From contig JAPKMO010000013.1 in the NCBI GenBank assembly GCA_026645945.1, positions 1 through 55,684 on the forward strand: 55,684 nt of DNA. The letters run 5' to 3'. Position 1 is the stretch's first letter. The number at the start of each line of letters is the position of its first letter. The translations under genes were made by a program, and so were the position numbers. The notes beneath the pieces were generated by a model, which did not search any database, was not told where the DNA came from, and saw only the letters and a program-made list of their open reading frames with translations. The DNA is from Anaerolineae bacterium (GTDB lineage: Bacteria > Chloroflexota > Anaerolineae > Aggregatilineales > Phototrophicaceae). Positions 1 to 8,663 of the stretch are shown here, piece by piece.

Positions 1-213
1 GTCCCGAAGGGACGGAGGGGGTCGAGAAGCAGATTGAGAACACTTGTACCGTTTATATGCGATTGCCCTGTTCCTGTAGGCGACTTAATTGCCGAAACCG
101 GCAGATCGTGGTAAAACAGATGCACCGTTAATAACGGCAACGCTATTGGGCAGGAACATTTAACAACCGTTCCGCTTTTACCCGAATAATGTTTATATAA
201 GGAGTAAAACGTT
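1..213. promoter_or_regulatory. Leader of the sugar ABC operon
   Basis: No gene is seen here. The first 13 bases form a perfect small hairpin (GTCCC-GAA-GGGAC), perhaps the tail of an upstream terminator. Two short dyads lie further on: TGCCG-AAAC-CGGCA at about 91-104 and CCGTTA-A-TAACGG at about 124-136. Such dyads ahead of sugar-uptake genes are often operators of LacI-type repressors, but no repressor gene is present and the function is inferred. A strong Shine-Dalgarno (AAGGAG, 199-204) precedes the ATG at 214. Confidence 0.35.
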
Positions 214-1497
214 ATGCGAACCCGTAGTTTGTTTGTGCTTCTGGTCGCTGCGGCGCTGATGCTGGGTATTTTCGGCCTGGTCTCGGCCCAGGACGCTGCG
301 CTGTCCGGCGACCTGGAAATCTTCTCGTGGTGGACAGGCGGCGGCGAAGAGGCCGGTCTGAACGCGCTCATCGCCAGATTCAAGGAAATGTATCCCGATG
401 TGAACATCATCAACTCGGCGGTGGCCGGTGGTTCGGGCGTGAATGCCAAGGCCGTACTCACCACCCGTATGCTGGGCGGCGACCCGCCGGATACCTTCCA
501 GGTGCACGCGGGCGCGGAACTGAACTCGCTGTGGGTGAAGGCCGGGCGCATGGAAGCCCTGAACGACATTTACGAAGCCAACGGCTGGATGGAACAATTC
601 CCCGCCGGCCTGCTCGATCTGGTGAGCGATGATGCCGGCAATATTTACTCGGTGCCGGTGAACATCCACCGTTCCAACGTGCTGTGGTACGTCCCCGGCA
701 AGCTGGAAGAATGGGGCGTGACCGTCCCGGCGACGCTGGACGAGTTCGTGAACGAAACCTGCCCCACGCTGCAAGCAGCCGGTGTCATCCCGATGGCAAT
801 TGGCGAGAACTGGACTCAGTCGCACCTGTGGGAAAGTGTCGCGCTGGCAGTGCTGGGCGTTGAGGGTTACAACGGCCTGTGGGACGGCACAACCAACTGG
901 ACCAGTCCTGAAGCTCTGGCCGTCTGGGACATGTACGGCAAGGTGCTGGACTGCGGCAATGAGGACATGAACGCCCTCACCTGGCAGGATGCCTCCAAAC
1001 TGGTGGCCGATGGCGCTGCCGCCTTCAACATCATGGGTGACTGGGCCGCCGGGTACTTCCTGGTTGACCTGGCGCTAACACCCAATGAGGGTTTTGCCTG
1101 GGCAGCCGCCCCCGGCACAGACGGCGTGTTTATGATGCTGTCCGACACCTTCGGCCTGCCGAAGGGATCACCCCATCCTGAGAACGCCCGCGCCTGGCTG
1201 AGCTTCCTGGGTTCGGCGGAAGCGCAGGACATCTTCAACCCGCTCAAGGGTTCGCTGCCGGCCAACACCACCGCCGACATCGGCAACCCGGAGAAGTACA
1301 ACGCTTACTTCCAGAGCGCCTACGAAGACTGGACGAGCAACGTCATCGTCGGCAGCCAGCGGCACGGCGCGGTTGCCCCGGCGGCCTTCGACAGCGGCTT
1401 CCTGAACATCATCGCCCAGTTCCAGGGGGATCGTGACTCGACGACTGCGGCGGCGAACGCGGCGGCGCTGGCGATCCAGACCGGCATCGGCGGGTAG
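214..1497 (+). CDS. Sugar ABC transporter substrate-binding protein
   Basis: The 427-residue product is an extracytoplasmic solute-binding protein of family 1 (MalE/GtsA-like) that would capture a sugar and deliver it to the two permeases encoded next. Residues 1-25 are a typical Sec signal peptide ending in VSAQ; there is no lipobox Cys, so anchoring would need another route. The mature start has the family pattern LEIFSWWTGGGEEAGLNAL followed by FKEMYPDVNI. Length is normal for the family. The ATG at 214 has AAGGAG nine bases upstream. A 13-bp perfect hairpin lies between this gene and the permeases, which commonly keeps binding-protein mRNA more abundant. The substrate cannot be read; glucose/mannose-type sugars are possible by resemblance. 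Confidence 0.9.
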   Translation: MRTRSLFVLLVAAALMLGIFGLVSAQDAALSGDLEIFSWWTGGGEEAGLNALIARFKEMYPDVNIINSAVAGGSGVNAKAVLTTRMLGGDPPDTFQVHAGAELNSLWVKAGRMEALNDIYEANGWMEQFPAGLLDLVSDDAGNIYSVPVNIHRSNVLWYVPGKLEEWGVTVPATLDEFVNETCPTLQAAGVIPMAIGENWTQSHLWESVALAVLGVEGYNGLWDGTTNWTSPEALAVWDMYGKVLDCGNEDMNALTWQDASKLVADGAAAFNIMGDWAAGYFLVDLALTPNEGFAWAAAPGTDGVFMMLSDTFGLPKGSPHPENARAWLSFLGSAEAQDIFNPLKGSLPANTTADIGNPEKYNAYFQSAYEDWTSNVIVGSQRHGAVAPAAFDSGFLNIIAQFQGDRDSTTAAANAAALAIQTGIGG

Positions 1498-1511
1498 TTT
1501 TTAACCGATCT

Positions 1512-1540
1512 GTAGGGGCGGGTCCGCGACCCGCCCCTAC
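1512..1540. terminator. Intercistronic hairpin (13-bp perfect stem)
   Basis: GTAGGGGCGGGTC and GACCCGCCCCTAC form a perfect inverted repeat around a 3-base loop, with no T-tract. A weaker relative (GTAGGGG ... CCCCTA) follows at about 1561-1588. Placed between binding-protein and permease genes, it could stabilise the upstream message or attenuate downstream expression. Similar GGGGC/GCCCC hairpins occur at 22934-22959 and 32988-33011. Confidence 0.6.
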
Positions 1541-1611
1541 CGGAATAAGAACGCTTTTCGGTAGGGGTGCGAGGGTCTGCGCCCCTATTCTATTATTGAG
1601 GGAATGTTATT

Positions 1612-2736
1612 ATGGATAGTGGTTTGACCCGCGACCGCCTGATCGCCATCCTCATGCTGCTGCCTTCGATCATCCTGGTGGCGATTTTCGTTTACGGCTT
1701 CATCGCCTGGACGGGCTATACATCCCTGACGGACTCCAACGCCTTGCAGCAGTTGAGCGGCCTGCCGGCGCAGTTCATCGGCCTCAAAAACTATAACGAC
1801 CTGTTCACGGGCGGGCTGAATTTGCGCTTCCGCATGGACATGGTGAATACGGTCTTTTTCACCATTATGTTCATCCTGGTCTGCCTGGCCGTCGGCATGG
1901 GCCTGGCGATTTTGCTCGACCAGAAAATTAAGGGCGAGGCCGTCTTCCGCACCATTTTTTTGTTCCCGATGGCGCTGTCCTTCGTCGTAACCGGCGTGGT
2001 ATGGAAGTGGCTGTTTAACCCCACCAGCGGTTTTAACGTGCTGCCGACCATCATCGGGCTGCCGGCGGGGGGCTTCCGCTGGTTCATCAGCGAAGAACGC
2101 TGGTGGCCGTTCGCCTGGCAGGATGTCCCCCTCATCCTGTCCATTATATTCCTGGGCATCGTCATCTTCGCGGCGCTGTGGTACTGGAGCAAACGCCGCT
2201 CGCAGGCCGCCGCGCTGCTGACCGCGCTGGCGCTGCTGCTGCTGGCCTGGATTACCTTCGGCAGCCCGCGCAGCCTAAGCGGGCTGAACCCGGAACGACC
2301 GGAGCAGCACGGTTTTAACGTGGCGCTGATCGCGGTGGTTATCGCCGCCGGCTGGCAGATGTCCGGTTATACGATGGCGATGTATCTGGCCGGGCTGCGC
2401 GGCATCTCGGAGGAACTGCGCGAGGCGGCGCGTGTGGACGGCTGCAACGAACTGGGCGTTTACCGGCATGTCGTGTTTCCGCTGCTGGCCCCCATCACCC
2501 TCAGCGCCATGATTATCCTGGGCCACATCTCGCTGAAGATTTTTGACCTGGTATATACCATCGGCGGCGGCGACAACCTGTATATTGATATGCCCGGCAT
2601 CAATATGTTTTTCACCACCTTCCGGTCGAACCAGTTCGGCCAGGGCGCGGCCATCGCCATGCTGATGCTCATTATGGTGGCCGTCGTCATCATCCCCTAT
2701 CTGGCAAGCCAACTGCGCTCGGAGACGAAACTATGA
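1612..2736 (+). CDS. Sugar ABC transporter permease (MalF type)
   Basis: First inner-membrane permease of the sugar importer, 374 residues. The N-terminal TM starts near residue 10. The cytoplasmic EAA loop that contacts the ATPase is visible as [11 protein letters not shown] followed by [13 protein letters not shown] near residue 270. The protein is about 70 residues longer than a usual MalF/GtsB permease because residues about 175-225 hold two extra hydrophobic segments with a KRR-containing turn, inserted before the permease core. GAGGGA upstream supports the ATG at 1612. The stop overlaps the next start (ATGA), so the two permeases are translationally coupled. No ATPase gene is present in the window; a shared MsmK/UgpC-type ATPase encoded elsewhere is likely. 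Confidence 0.9.
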   Translation: MDSGLTRDRLIAILMLLPSIILVAIFVYGFIAWTGYTSLTDSNALQQLSGLPAQFIGLKNYNDLFTGGLNLRFRMDMVNTVFFTIMFILVCLAVGMGLAILLDQKIKGEAVFRTIFLFPMALSFVVTGVVWKWLFNPTSGFNVLPTIIGLPAGGFRWFISEERWWPFAWQDVPLILSIIFLGIVIFAALWYWSKRRSQAAALLTALALLLLAWITFGSPRSLSGLNPERPEQHGFNVALIAVVIAAGWQMSGYTMAMYLAGLRGISEELREAARVDGCNELGVYRHVVFPLLAPITLSAMIILGHISLKIFDLVYTIGGGDNLYIDMPGINMFFTTFRSNQFGQGAAIAMLMLIMVAVVIIPYLASQLRSETKL

Positions 2737-3602
2737 ACACGACCTACCCATCCCAGGCATCCGCGCCCGCCGGCCAATCCGCGCCGCGCCTGCGCCCCTC
2801 GCGGGTCGTGGTTTATGGCGCGCTGATTATCGCGGCCATCTTCTTCCTGATTCCGGTCTACATGGTGCTGGTAACGAGCTTCAAAAGCATTGACCAGGTG
2901 AGCATCTCGACCATGTGGAACCTACCGACCGCCTTCACGCTGGAAAGTTTCAGCCGAGCGATTAACCGGCTGCTGCCGAACTTCATCAACAGCGTGCTGC
3001 TGGTCGTGCCGGCGACGGCGCTTTCGGCCATGCTGGGCAGCATAAACGGCTACGTGCTGTCGAAGTGGACGTTTCGCGGCGCGAACGTGATCTTTCCGCT
3101 GATGTTATTCGGCATGTTCATTCCCTATCAGGCTATTCTGATTCCGCTGGTGCAGTTTTTGCAAAGCGCCGGCTTATACGGCGGCATCCCCGGCCTGATT
3201 TTGGTGCATGTGGTCTACGGCATCCCCATCACCACCCTGATCTTCCGCAATTATTATGCCGAAGTGCCGACCGAAATGCTGGAAGCCGGGCGCGTGGACG
3301 GGGCGGGGTTCTTCCGGCTTTATTGGGATATTCTGCTGCCGCTGTCGCTGCCGGGTTTTGTGGTGGTCATCATTTGGCAGTTCACGCAAATCTGGAATGA
3401 ATTCCTGTTCGGCGTCACGCTCACGGGGACGGGCCAGCAGCCGATCACGGTGGCGTTACAAAACCTGGCCGGCAGCCAGATCGTGGAATGGAACGTGCAA
3501 ATGGCCGGGGCGCTGATGACCGCGCTGCCGACGCTGGCGGTTTATATCCTGCTGGGGCGTTATTTCATTCGCGGTCTGCTGGCCGGCAGCATCAAGGGGT
3601 AA
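2733..3602 (+). CDS. Sugar ABC transporter permease (MalG type)
   Basis: Second permease of the importer, 289 residues, of normal length for MalG/GtsC. A short Pro-rich cytoplasmic N-terminus (residues 1-25) leads into six predicted TM helices. The EAA loop reads [18 protein letters not shown] followed by [10 protein letters not shown] (about residues 180-212). The C-terminus ends in [15 protein letters not shown], a common ending in this family. It overlaps the preceding permease by four bases. Together with the binding protein it makes a complete importer except for the ATPase. Confidence 0.92.
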   Translation: MNTTYPSQASAPAGQSAPRLRPSRVVVYGALIIAAIFFLIPVYMVLVTSFKSIDQVSISTMWNLPTAFTLESFSRAINRLLPNFINSVLLVVPATALSAMLGSINGYVLSKWTFRGANVIFPLMLFGMFIPYQAILIPLVQFLQSAGLYGGIPGLILVHVVYGIPITTLIFRNYYAEVPTEMLEAGRVDGAGFFRLYWDILLPLSLPGFVVVIIWQFTQIWNEFLFGVTLTGTGQQPITVALQNLAGSQIVEWNVQMAGALMTALPTLAVYILLGRYFIRGLLAGSIKG

Positions 3603-3751
3603 GCGGCGCGCCGGGGAAAAAGGCAAAAAGCCTAACACGGAGATACAAAGACTCAGAGGCGCAGAGAAAAACCAGAACGCAGCGGCACAGAAAATTGTAG
3701 GGACGACCCGGCGTGGCCGCCCGCGCACAGAAAACGCGCAGCGCAACGACG

Positions 3752-4207
3752 CTACTGTTTCCCCGCCAGCGCCAGCCGCGTCCGCAGGTGGCGGTAAAAA
3801 AACAGGAACCTGAGCGGCAGGCCGTCGAACACCAGCCGCGTCCACAGCCCGGCCAGGCCCGGTTTGTGCGCGTAGGTCACGCGGTCGGTCAGCTCCACGC
3901 CGCCGGGGACGGCGCGGAAGATATGTTCGTGCCGCCAGGAGGCCAGCGGCCCATCCAGCATCCGGTCGGCGAAGGAGGTATCCAGCGGGCCGGGTTCGTG
4001 CTGTGCCACCCAGCGCACCGGCAGCGGCCCCAGCCAGAGCCGGAATTCCAGCACGCCGTCGGTCAGCGAGCGCATCTCGTCCCGCACGCGGCGCACCAGC
4101 AGCGGCGGCGGCGTCAGACGGGCCAGGGCGCGTTTGTCCTCGTGGAACGCCCACATATGCTCTACCGTCGTCGGGATGACCGACCGCCGCTCAAACACTT
4201 TTTCCAC
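3752..4207 (-). CDS. SRPBCC-like small ligand-binding protein
   Basis: About 151 residues. The pattern of an N-terminal strand (VFERRSVIPTTVEHMWAFHE), a central SFADRMLDGPLASWRHEHIF and VELTDRVTYAHKPGL fits the SRPBCC (START/Bet v1-like) fold; proteins of this subgroup are often annotated as cell-division inhibitor-like or cyclase-like without known substrate. Ends at RLALAGKQ. The start is uncertain: the longest frame begins with a TTG at 4216 that lies on top of the likely Shine-Dalgarno (GGAG, 4218-4221), so the GTG at 4207, ten bases downstream of it, is preferred. It converges with the sugar operon. The biochemical role is unknown. Confidence 0.65.
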   Translation of the reverse strand: MEKVFERRSVIPTTVEHMWAFHEDKRALARLTPPPLLVRRVRDEMRSLTDGVLEFRLWLGPLPVRWVAQHEPGPLDTSFADRMLDGPLASWRHEHIFRAVPGGVELTDRVTYAHKPGLAGLWTRLVFDGLPLRFLFFYRHLRTRLALAGKQ

Positions 4208-4322
4208 GATAACCAATCTCCAGGTATTCAGCGCGCATTTTTTTCATGATACAGCGGCCAACTTAAAGCCATCCGCAGCGCCGCATGAATGCCCGGTGAG
4301 CGCGCGAACAACATGGCCCGTG

Positions 4323-5234
4323 TCACCCGGCGGCGAACTGCGCCCGCGCCGTTTCCCAGGTTTCGCCTAGGGCGGCGGCGCTGCTGTTATCCAGCGGCAG
4401 ATCGAACAAAAATGATGCCGCGCCGGCCCCCAGCTTGATGTCCATCCAGGTCATTTCGGCCTCGCGGCGGAACGTTATACTCTGCACGCGGTTTAACGGG
4501 CAAAACCGGATGATGATGCCGTAGTTGATGGACTCGCGTTTTTCCAGCCGGGGGAGAAGAAAACGTTTGAGTTCTTCTTCCAGGATGATAAGATGCCGGT
4601 CGGTGATGGCGATAGCGCGGTTGGGCGCGATATACGGGCTGTACCAGCGTTCGCCCCGGCGTCTGGCCGGTTCGAACACCGCCGCCTGAACCCGCTCGCC
4701 GGGCAGCAGGCTGTACTTCAGGTAGTTCTGGAACTTAAACGGCAGTTGGTAGGGTTGGTCGGGCAGATCGGCCCCCGGCAGATGCGCCGCGATCTGCGCA
4801 CGCGCCCATTCAATCTGCCGGCGCATGATGTGTTCGCCGACGGCATTGTATTCAATCATCAGCGTTTCGATCTGTTCGCCATCAATCCAGGCCAACTGCG
4901 TATAACCGTACAGCAGAATCGTCGCCAGGTCGGCATATACCAGATGGTCAAGCGGGATGACGCGGGCGGACAGCGCGCCGTCGTCGGTCATTTCCACCAC
5001 GACGATACGCTCATCACCGCAGACCAGCGTGCGCTGCGGCGTCACGCGCCAGCCAAACGGCAGGGTCTTGCGCCGGCTGCTGCGGGCGATGGCGTAATCC
5101 TGCGGCGGCACAACCACGATGCTCTGAACGGCCTCCAGCGGCAGATGCTGGCGAAGGATTTCCACCACCGGCGCGGGCAGGTCGTCAGGGTCATGAACCG
5201 GGTACAAAAAATAGTGGATCGGTTTACGAAACAT
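4323..5234 (-). CDS. Uncharacterised cytosolic protein, PH-like segment
   Basis: 303 residues, no signal peptide or TM. The start at 5234 (MFRKPIHYF) is chosen because AGGGAG sits just upstream, whereas the longer frame (from 5270) has none. Residues about 185-300 alternate strands in a PH-domain-like way (AIAITDRHLIILEEELKRFL ... YGIIIRFCPLNRVQSITF ... WMDIKLGAGAASFLFDL), resembling bacterial PH-type proteins that start with a line such as 'ALTDRRLIL'. The N-terminal half is similarly built (VCGDERIVVVEMTDDG), suggesting two related halves. Divergent from the histidine kinase gene. Function not known. Confidence 0.6.
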   Translation of the reverse strand: MFRKPIHYFLYPVHDPDDLPAPVVEILRQHLPLEAVQSIVVVPPQDYAIARSSRRKTLPFGWRVTPQRTLVCGDERIVVVEMTDDGALSARVIPLDHLVYADLATILLYGYTQLAWIDGEQIETLMIEYNAVGEHIMRRQIEWARAQIAAHLPGADLPDQPYQLPFKFQNYLKYSLLPGERVQAAVFEPARRRGERWYSPYIAPNRAIAITDRHLIILEEELKRFLLPRLEKRESINYGIIIRFCPLNRVQSITFRREAEMTWMDIKLGAGAASFLFDLPLDNSSAAALGETWETARAQFAAG

Positions 5235-5356
5235 AATTTTTTCTCCCTGTAAAATCATTAATAAAATCATTATAAAGGTGTCAGATTAAGTCATCGTGAG
5301 TGAGGCAGGTGGGTAATGACATCCTTCCGGTCGTTTTGGTGAGTTTCGTCACTCCC

Positions 5357-5386
5357 TTGCCGGCGCGGTGGCATCTAGGGTATAAA
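5357..5386 (+). promoter_or_regulatory. Candidate sigma-70 promoter of the GAF kinase operon
   Basis: TTGCCG (5357-5362) and TATAAA (5381-5386) are separated by 18 bases, 26 bases before the ATG at 5412. The match is moderate. No good Shine-Dalgarno is visible, so a short or leaderless message is possible. Confidence 0.4.
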
Positions 5387-5411
5387 AACACTGTAAAGTC
5401 AGTTTGCGCCT

Positions 5412-7718
5412 ATGCCTACCAACGAGCGTCAAGAACCCACGCTGGCGGCGTTCCAGCGCATCGAAGCCGCGCTCCAGCACCGACTGGAATTAGAGGCGCT
5501 TACCAACCAGATTTCTACTCGCTTCATCAACCTGCGCGACGATCAGATTGACGATGGCATTCAGCGTTCGCTCCAGATGATCGGCCAGTTCGCCGGCGCA
5601 GATCGCTGTTTTATCGCCCTGTATACCGACGACGGCCTATGGATGAACGGCGTTTACGAATGGTGTGCCGAGGGCGTGCCGTCGCAGCGAGAGCGGATGC
5701 AGAGCCTCTCTATCGAGGCGTTTCCCTGGTTTAATCTGCGGATGATGCGGCGCGAAGCAGTCATCTACTGGCGCGGCGCAGCCGGTCTGCCGCCAGAAGC
5801 CGCCGCCGAACAGCGCGAGTTCGATTTTGAAGGCATTCACGCGCTGGCCGCCGCGCCGCTGGAAAGCCAGGGGCAGGTGATCGGCTTCATCGGCTTCAGC
5901 GCCCACCGCAGCCCAGATTCCTGGCCGGAGGAACTGCTCGACCTGCTGAACATGGTCACGGGCATTTTTGCCAGCGTGCTGGAACGCCGCCGCTTCCAGG
6001 CCATCCAGGCCGGATACCGCCGCTTTCTGGAACTGCTGGCCGCCGAACGCACGCTGGCCGAGACTCTGCGCGCCCTGGTGCAGATCATCGAGGAGCAGTC
6101 GCCGGGGATGCAGGGACTCATCCTGCTGCTGGACGGGCGGCGGCTGCACCTGGGCGCGTCCGTCAGCCTACCCACCGAGTATGTCGCCTCGATTGAAGGG
6201 CTGAAGATCGGTCCGGCGGTGGGTTCGTGCGGCACGGCGGCTTACCTCAAACAGCGGGTGCTGGTGGAGGACATCGCCGAAGACTCCCGTTGGGACGGCC
6301 TGCGCGAGCTGGCGCTCAAACACCACCTGCGCGCCTGCTGGTCAGAACCGATTATTTCGTCCGGCGGGGAAGTGCTGGGGACGTTCGCCATGTATTACCG
6401 CCATCCCCGCACCCCCACCGAAACCGAACTACAAACCATCCAGACCGCCGCCCACCTGGCAGGGGTGGCGATTGAACACAAACGCGCCCAGGACGCCCTG
6501 CGGCGCGCCAACCTGGAACTGGAACGGCGCGTCGAAGAACGCACCTACGAACTGGAACGCCGCCGGCAGGTGGCCGAAAGCCTGCGGAATACCCTGGCGG
6601 TCATCAATTCCAGCCGCGCGCTGCAAGATATTTTGGATTTTATCGTCACGCAGGCCAGGGATTTATTACATGCCGACGCCTGCGTGCTGCACAGTGTAGA
6701 CCTGGAAGCCGAAAGCGCCACGCTGGAGGCAAGCTGCGGCTGGCCGGACGAACTGGCCGATCCCCAGACGATTTCGCTGGCCGCGCCGGGCAGCTTCCCC
6801 TACCGGGATACGATTTTGATGCGGCGCGTCAGCTTTGGCAACTACCCGCCCGGTTATGCCGAAGCCGCCCTGAACGACCCGCTGCTGGACCCCAAAACGC
6901 GCGCCCGCAAGGCGCTGATCCGCACGCGCTATGCCGGCTCGCTGGCGCTGCCGCTGGTGATTAAGGATGAACTGTTCGGCAGCCTCATCTTTTATTACCA
7001 AACGCCCCAGGAATTCCCGGATGACCAGATCGAAATCGCGGCCACCTTCGCCGAACAGGCCGCCCTGGCGATTGAAAATACCCGCCTGCGCGGGCGCGTC
7101 GAGCGGTCGGCGGTGGAGGCCGAGCGGGGCCGGCTGGCGCGTGAACTGCACGATTCGGTCACCCAAACGCTGTTTTCCGCCAGCCTGATCGCGGAAGTGC
7201 TGCCCCGCGTGTGGCAGGACGACCCGGCGGAAGGGCGCGACCTGCTGGAACAGGTGCGGCTGTTAACGCGCGGCGCGCTGGCCGAGATGCGTACCCTGCT
7301 GCTGGAACTGCGCCCGGCGGCGCTGCTCCAGGCGGAACTGGCCGACTCGCTGCGGCATCTGGCGGATGCGACGGCGGCGCGGGCCGGCTTTCCCGTCCGG
7401 CTGTCTGTTATCGGGCGCGCGCCGCTGCCCGCCGAGGTTAAGGTCGCCCTTTATCGCATCGCGCAGGAGGCGCTGAACAACGCCGCCAAACATTCTGACG
7501 CGGCCCAGGCCACCGTCACGCTGGACTGCCAGCCGGGGCGCGCGGAACTGCTGATCTGCGACGATGGGCGCGGCTTCGACCCCCAGGCGATTCCGCCCGC
7601 GCGTCTGGGGCTGGGCATCATGGCCGAACGCGCGCAGGCCGTCGGCGCATCGTTAACAATCGAAAGCCAGCCGGGCAGCGGCACGTCAATCGCCGCCCGG
7701 TGGGAAGATAAAGGATAG
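5412..7718 (+). CDS. Multi-GAF sensor histidine kinase (NarL-system type)
   Basis: 768 residues, cytosolic. Three GAF-like domains occupy roughly 28-195, 200-360 and 395-560, with a coiled-coil linker (RANLELERRVEERTYELERR) between the second and third. The DHp domain is HisKA_3: GRLARELHDSVTQTLF, with His580 as the likely phosphoacceptor. The ATP-binding HATPase_c follows (ALNNAAKHSD N-box; CDDGRGFDP; LGLGIMAERA). This arrangement is typical of soluble NarX/DegS-like kinases that phosphorylate LuxR-type regulators. The response regulator starts four bases after the stop, so the two form a pair. The signal sensed by the GAF domains is not deducible. Confidence 0.92.
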   Translation: MPTNERQEPTLAAFQRIEAALQHRLELEALTNQISTRFINLRDDQIDDGIQRSLQMIGQFAGADRCFIALYTDDGLWMNGVYEWCAEGVPSQRERMQSLSIEAFPWFNLRMMRREAVIYWRGAAGLPPEAAAEQREFDFEGIHALAAAPLESQGQVIGFIGFSAHRSPDSWPEELLDLLNMVTGIFASVLERRRFQAIQAGYRRFLELLAAERTLAETLRALVQIIEEQSPGMQGLILLLDGRRLHLGASVSLPTEYVASIEGLKIGPAVGSCGTAAYLKQRVLVEDIAEDSRWDGLRELALKHHLRACWSEPIISSGGEVLGTFAMYYRHPRTPTETELQTIQTAAHLAGVAIEHKRAQDALRRANLELERRVEERTYELERRRQVAESLRNTLAVINSSRALQDILDFIVTQARDLLHADACVLHSVDLEAESATLEASCGWPDELADPQTISLAAPGSFPYRDTILMRRVSFGNYPPGYAEAALNDPLLDPKTRARKALIRTRYAGSLALPLVIKDELFGSLIFYYQTPQEFPDDQIEIAATFAEQAALAIENTRLRGRVERSAVEAERGRLARELHDSVTQTLFSASLIAEVLPRVWQDDPAEGRDLLEQVRLLTRGALAEMRTLLLELRPAALLQAELADSLRHLADATAARAGFPVRLSVIGRAPLPAEVKVALYRIAQEALNNAAKHSDAAQATVTLDCQPGRAELLICDDGRGFDPQAIPPARLGLGIMAERAQAVGASLTIESQPGSGTSIAARWEDKG

Positions 7719-7722
7719 GCCG

Positions 7723-8355
7723 ATGGCGATACGAGTTTTGATCGTGGACGACCATAAAATGGTGCGTAAGGGGCTGCGTACCTTTTTAACCGCCTTCCCC
7801 GATCTGGAAATGGTCGGCGAAGCGGGCAGCGGGGAAGAAGCCGTCCGGGTATGCGGCCAGCTTCGCCCGGACGTGGTGCTGATGGACCTGGTGATGCCCG
7901 GCATGGACGGCGCGGCGGCCACCGAAGCCATCCGCGCCAACTGCCCGGATATAAAGGTGATCGCGCTCACCAGCTTCCCAGAAGAAGACCTGGTGCAGCG
8001 GGCGCTCAAGGCCGGGGCGATCAGCTATCTGCTCAAAAATGTCGAGGCCGAAGAACTGGCAAACGCCATCCGCGCGGCCTACGCCGGGCGCTCCACGCTG
8101 GCGCCGGAGGCGGCGCAGGCGCTCATCCACGCCGCCACCCGCCCGCCGGAGATCGGCCACGACCTCACCGCCCGCGAGCGCGAAGTGCTGGCGCTGATGA
8201 TCGAAGGGCTGAACAACGGCGAGATCGCCGCCCGCCTGACATTGAGCGACTCGACGGTTAAGTTTCATGTCAGCAACATCCTCTCCAAACTGAGCGCGGA
8301 AAGCCGCACCGAGGCCGTCGCCATCGCGCTCCAGCATAATGTGGTGCGGAAATGA
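7723..8355 (+). CDS. NarL/LuxR-type response regulator
   Basis: 210 residues. The receiver domain (1-120) has the acidic pair Asp9/Asp10, phosphoacceptor Asp55 in VVLMDLVMPGMDG, and Lys in YLLKN. The C-terminal LuxR HTH (about 145-205) reads LTAREREVLALMIEGLNNGE then STVKFHVSNILSKL. It is the cognate regulator of the kinase ending four bases upstream. A terminator follows at 8379. Target genes are not identifiable from the sequence. Confidence 0.95.
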   Translation: MAIRVLIVDDHKMVRKGLRTFLTAFPDLEMVGEAGSGEEAVRVCGQLRPDVVLMDLVMPGMDGAAATEAIRANCPDIKVIALTSFPEEDLVQRALKAGAISYLLKNVEAEELANAIRAAYAGRSTLAPEAAQALIHAATRPPEIGHDLTAREREVLALMIEGLNNGEIAARLTLSDSTVKFHVSNILSKLSAESRTEAVAIALQHNVVRK

Positions 8356-8378
8356 CCTGCCCAACCGGCCAGGTTAGA

Positions 8379-8416
8379 ATCCCCCCGAACTGAGGGTGAC
8401 GGGGGATGATTTTTAT
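8379..8416 (+). terminator. Rho-independent terminator after the two-component pair
   Basis: ATCCCCCCG and CGGGGGAT pair (one bulged C) around a 12-base loop, followed by a T-rich run (GATTTTTATTTT). It ends the kinase-regulator transcript. Confidence 0.7.
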
Positions 8417-8460
8417 TTTAGACTGTTAAAAGTAATTAAAAGTAATCAGGGGGAAAAATC

Positions 8461-8622
8461 ATGAGCGAACCGATCAAAACGCAGCACAAATGCGAATCCT
8501 GCCCGATGCGCGCCCGCGCCGAAGCCAATCCGAAATCCTTCATGGCGCGGCTGTGGCGCTGGCACACGACCTGGTGTCCCGGCTGGAAGGCTTACCAGGC
8601 CGACCTGGCGAAGCAGAAATAG
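8461..8622 (+). CDS. Small conserved Cys/Trp-rich protein
   Basis: A 53-residue ORF beginning MSEPIKTQHKCESCPMRARA and ending in AYQADLAKQK. GGGGG upstream serves as ribosome-binding site for the ATG at 8461. A CxxC pair (KCESCPM), an ARLWRWHT segment and a WCPGWKAYQ segment look strongly constrained; I recall short proteins of this shape in other Chloroflexota but no function. Three Cys and three aromatic Trp suggest metal or haem binding, which is inference only. It sits convergent to the kai-cluster kinase. Confidence 0.6.
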   Translation: MSEPIKTQHKCESCPMRARAEANPKSFMARLWRWHTTWCPGWKAYQADLAKQK

Positions 8623-8663
8623 GGGAACATCGAAGCGGCCAAACACCCGGCCTCGTCAGCCGG

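Noticed and set aside
1..213. tRNA or riboswitch in the first leader
   Set aside because: Only short dyads are visible; no cloverleaf or known aptamer pattern.
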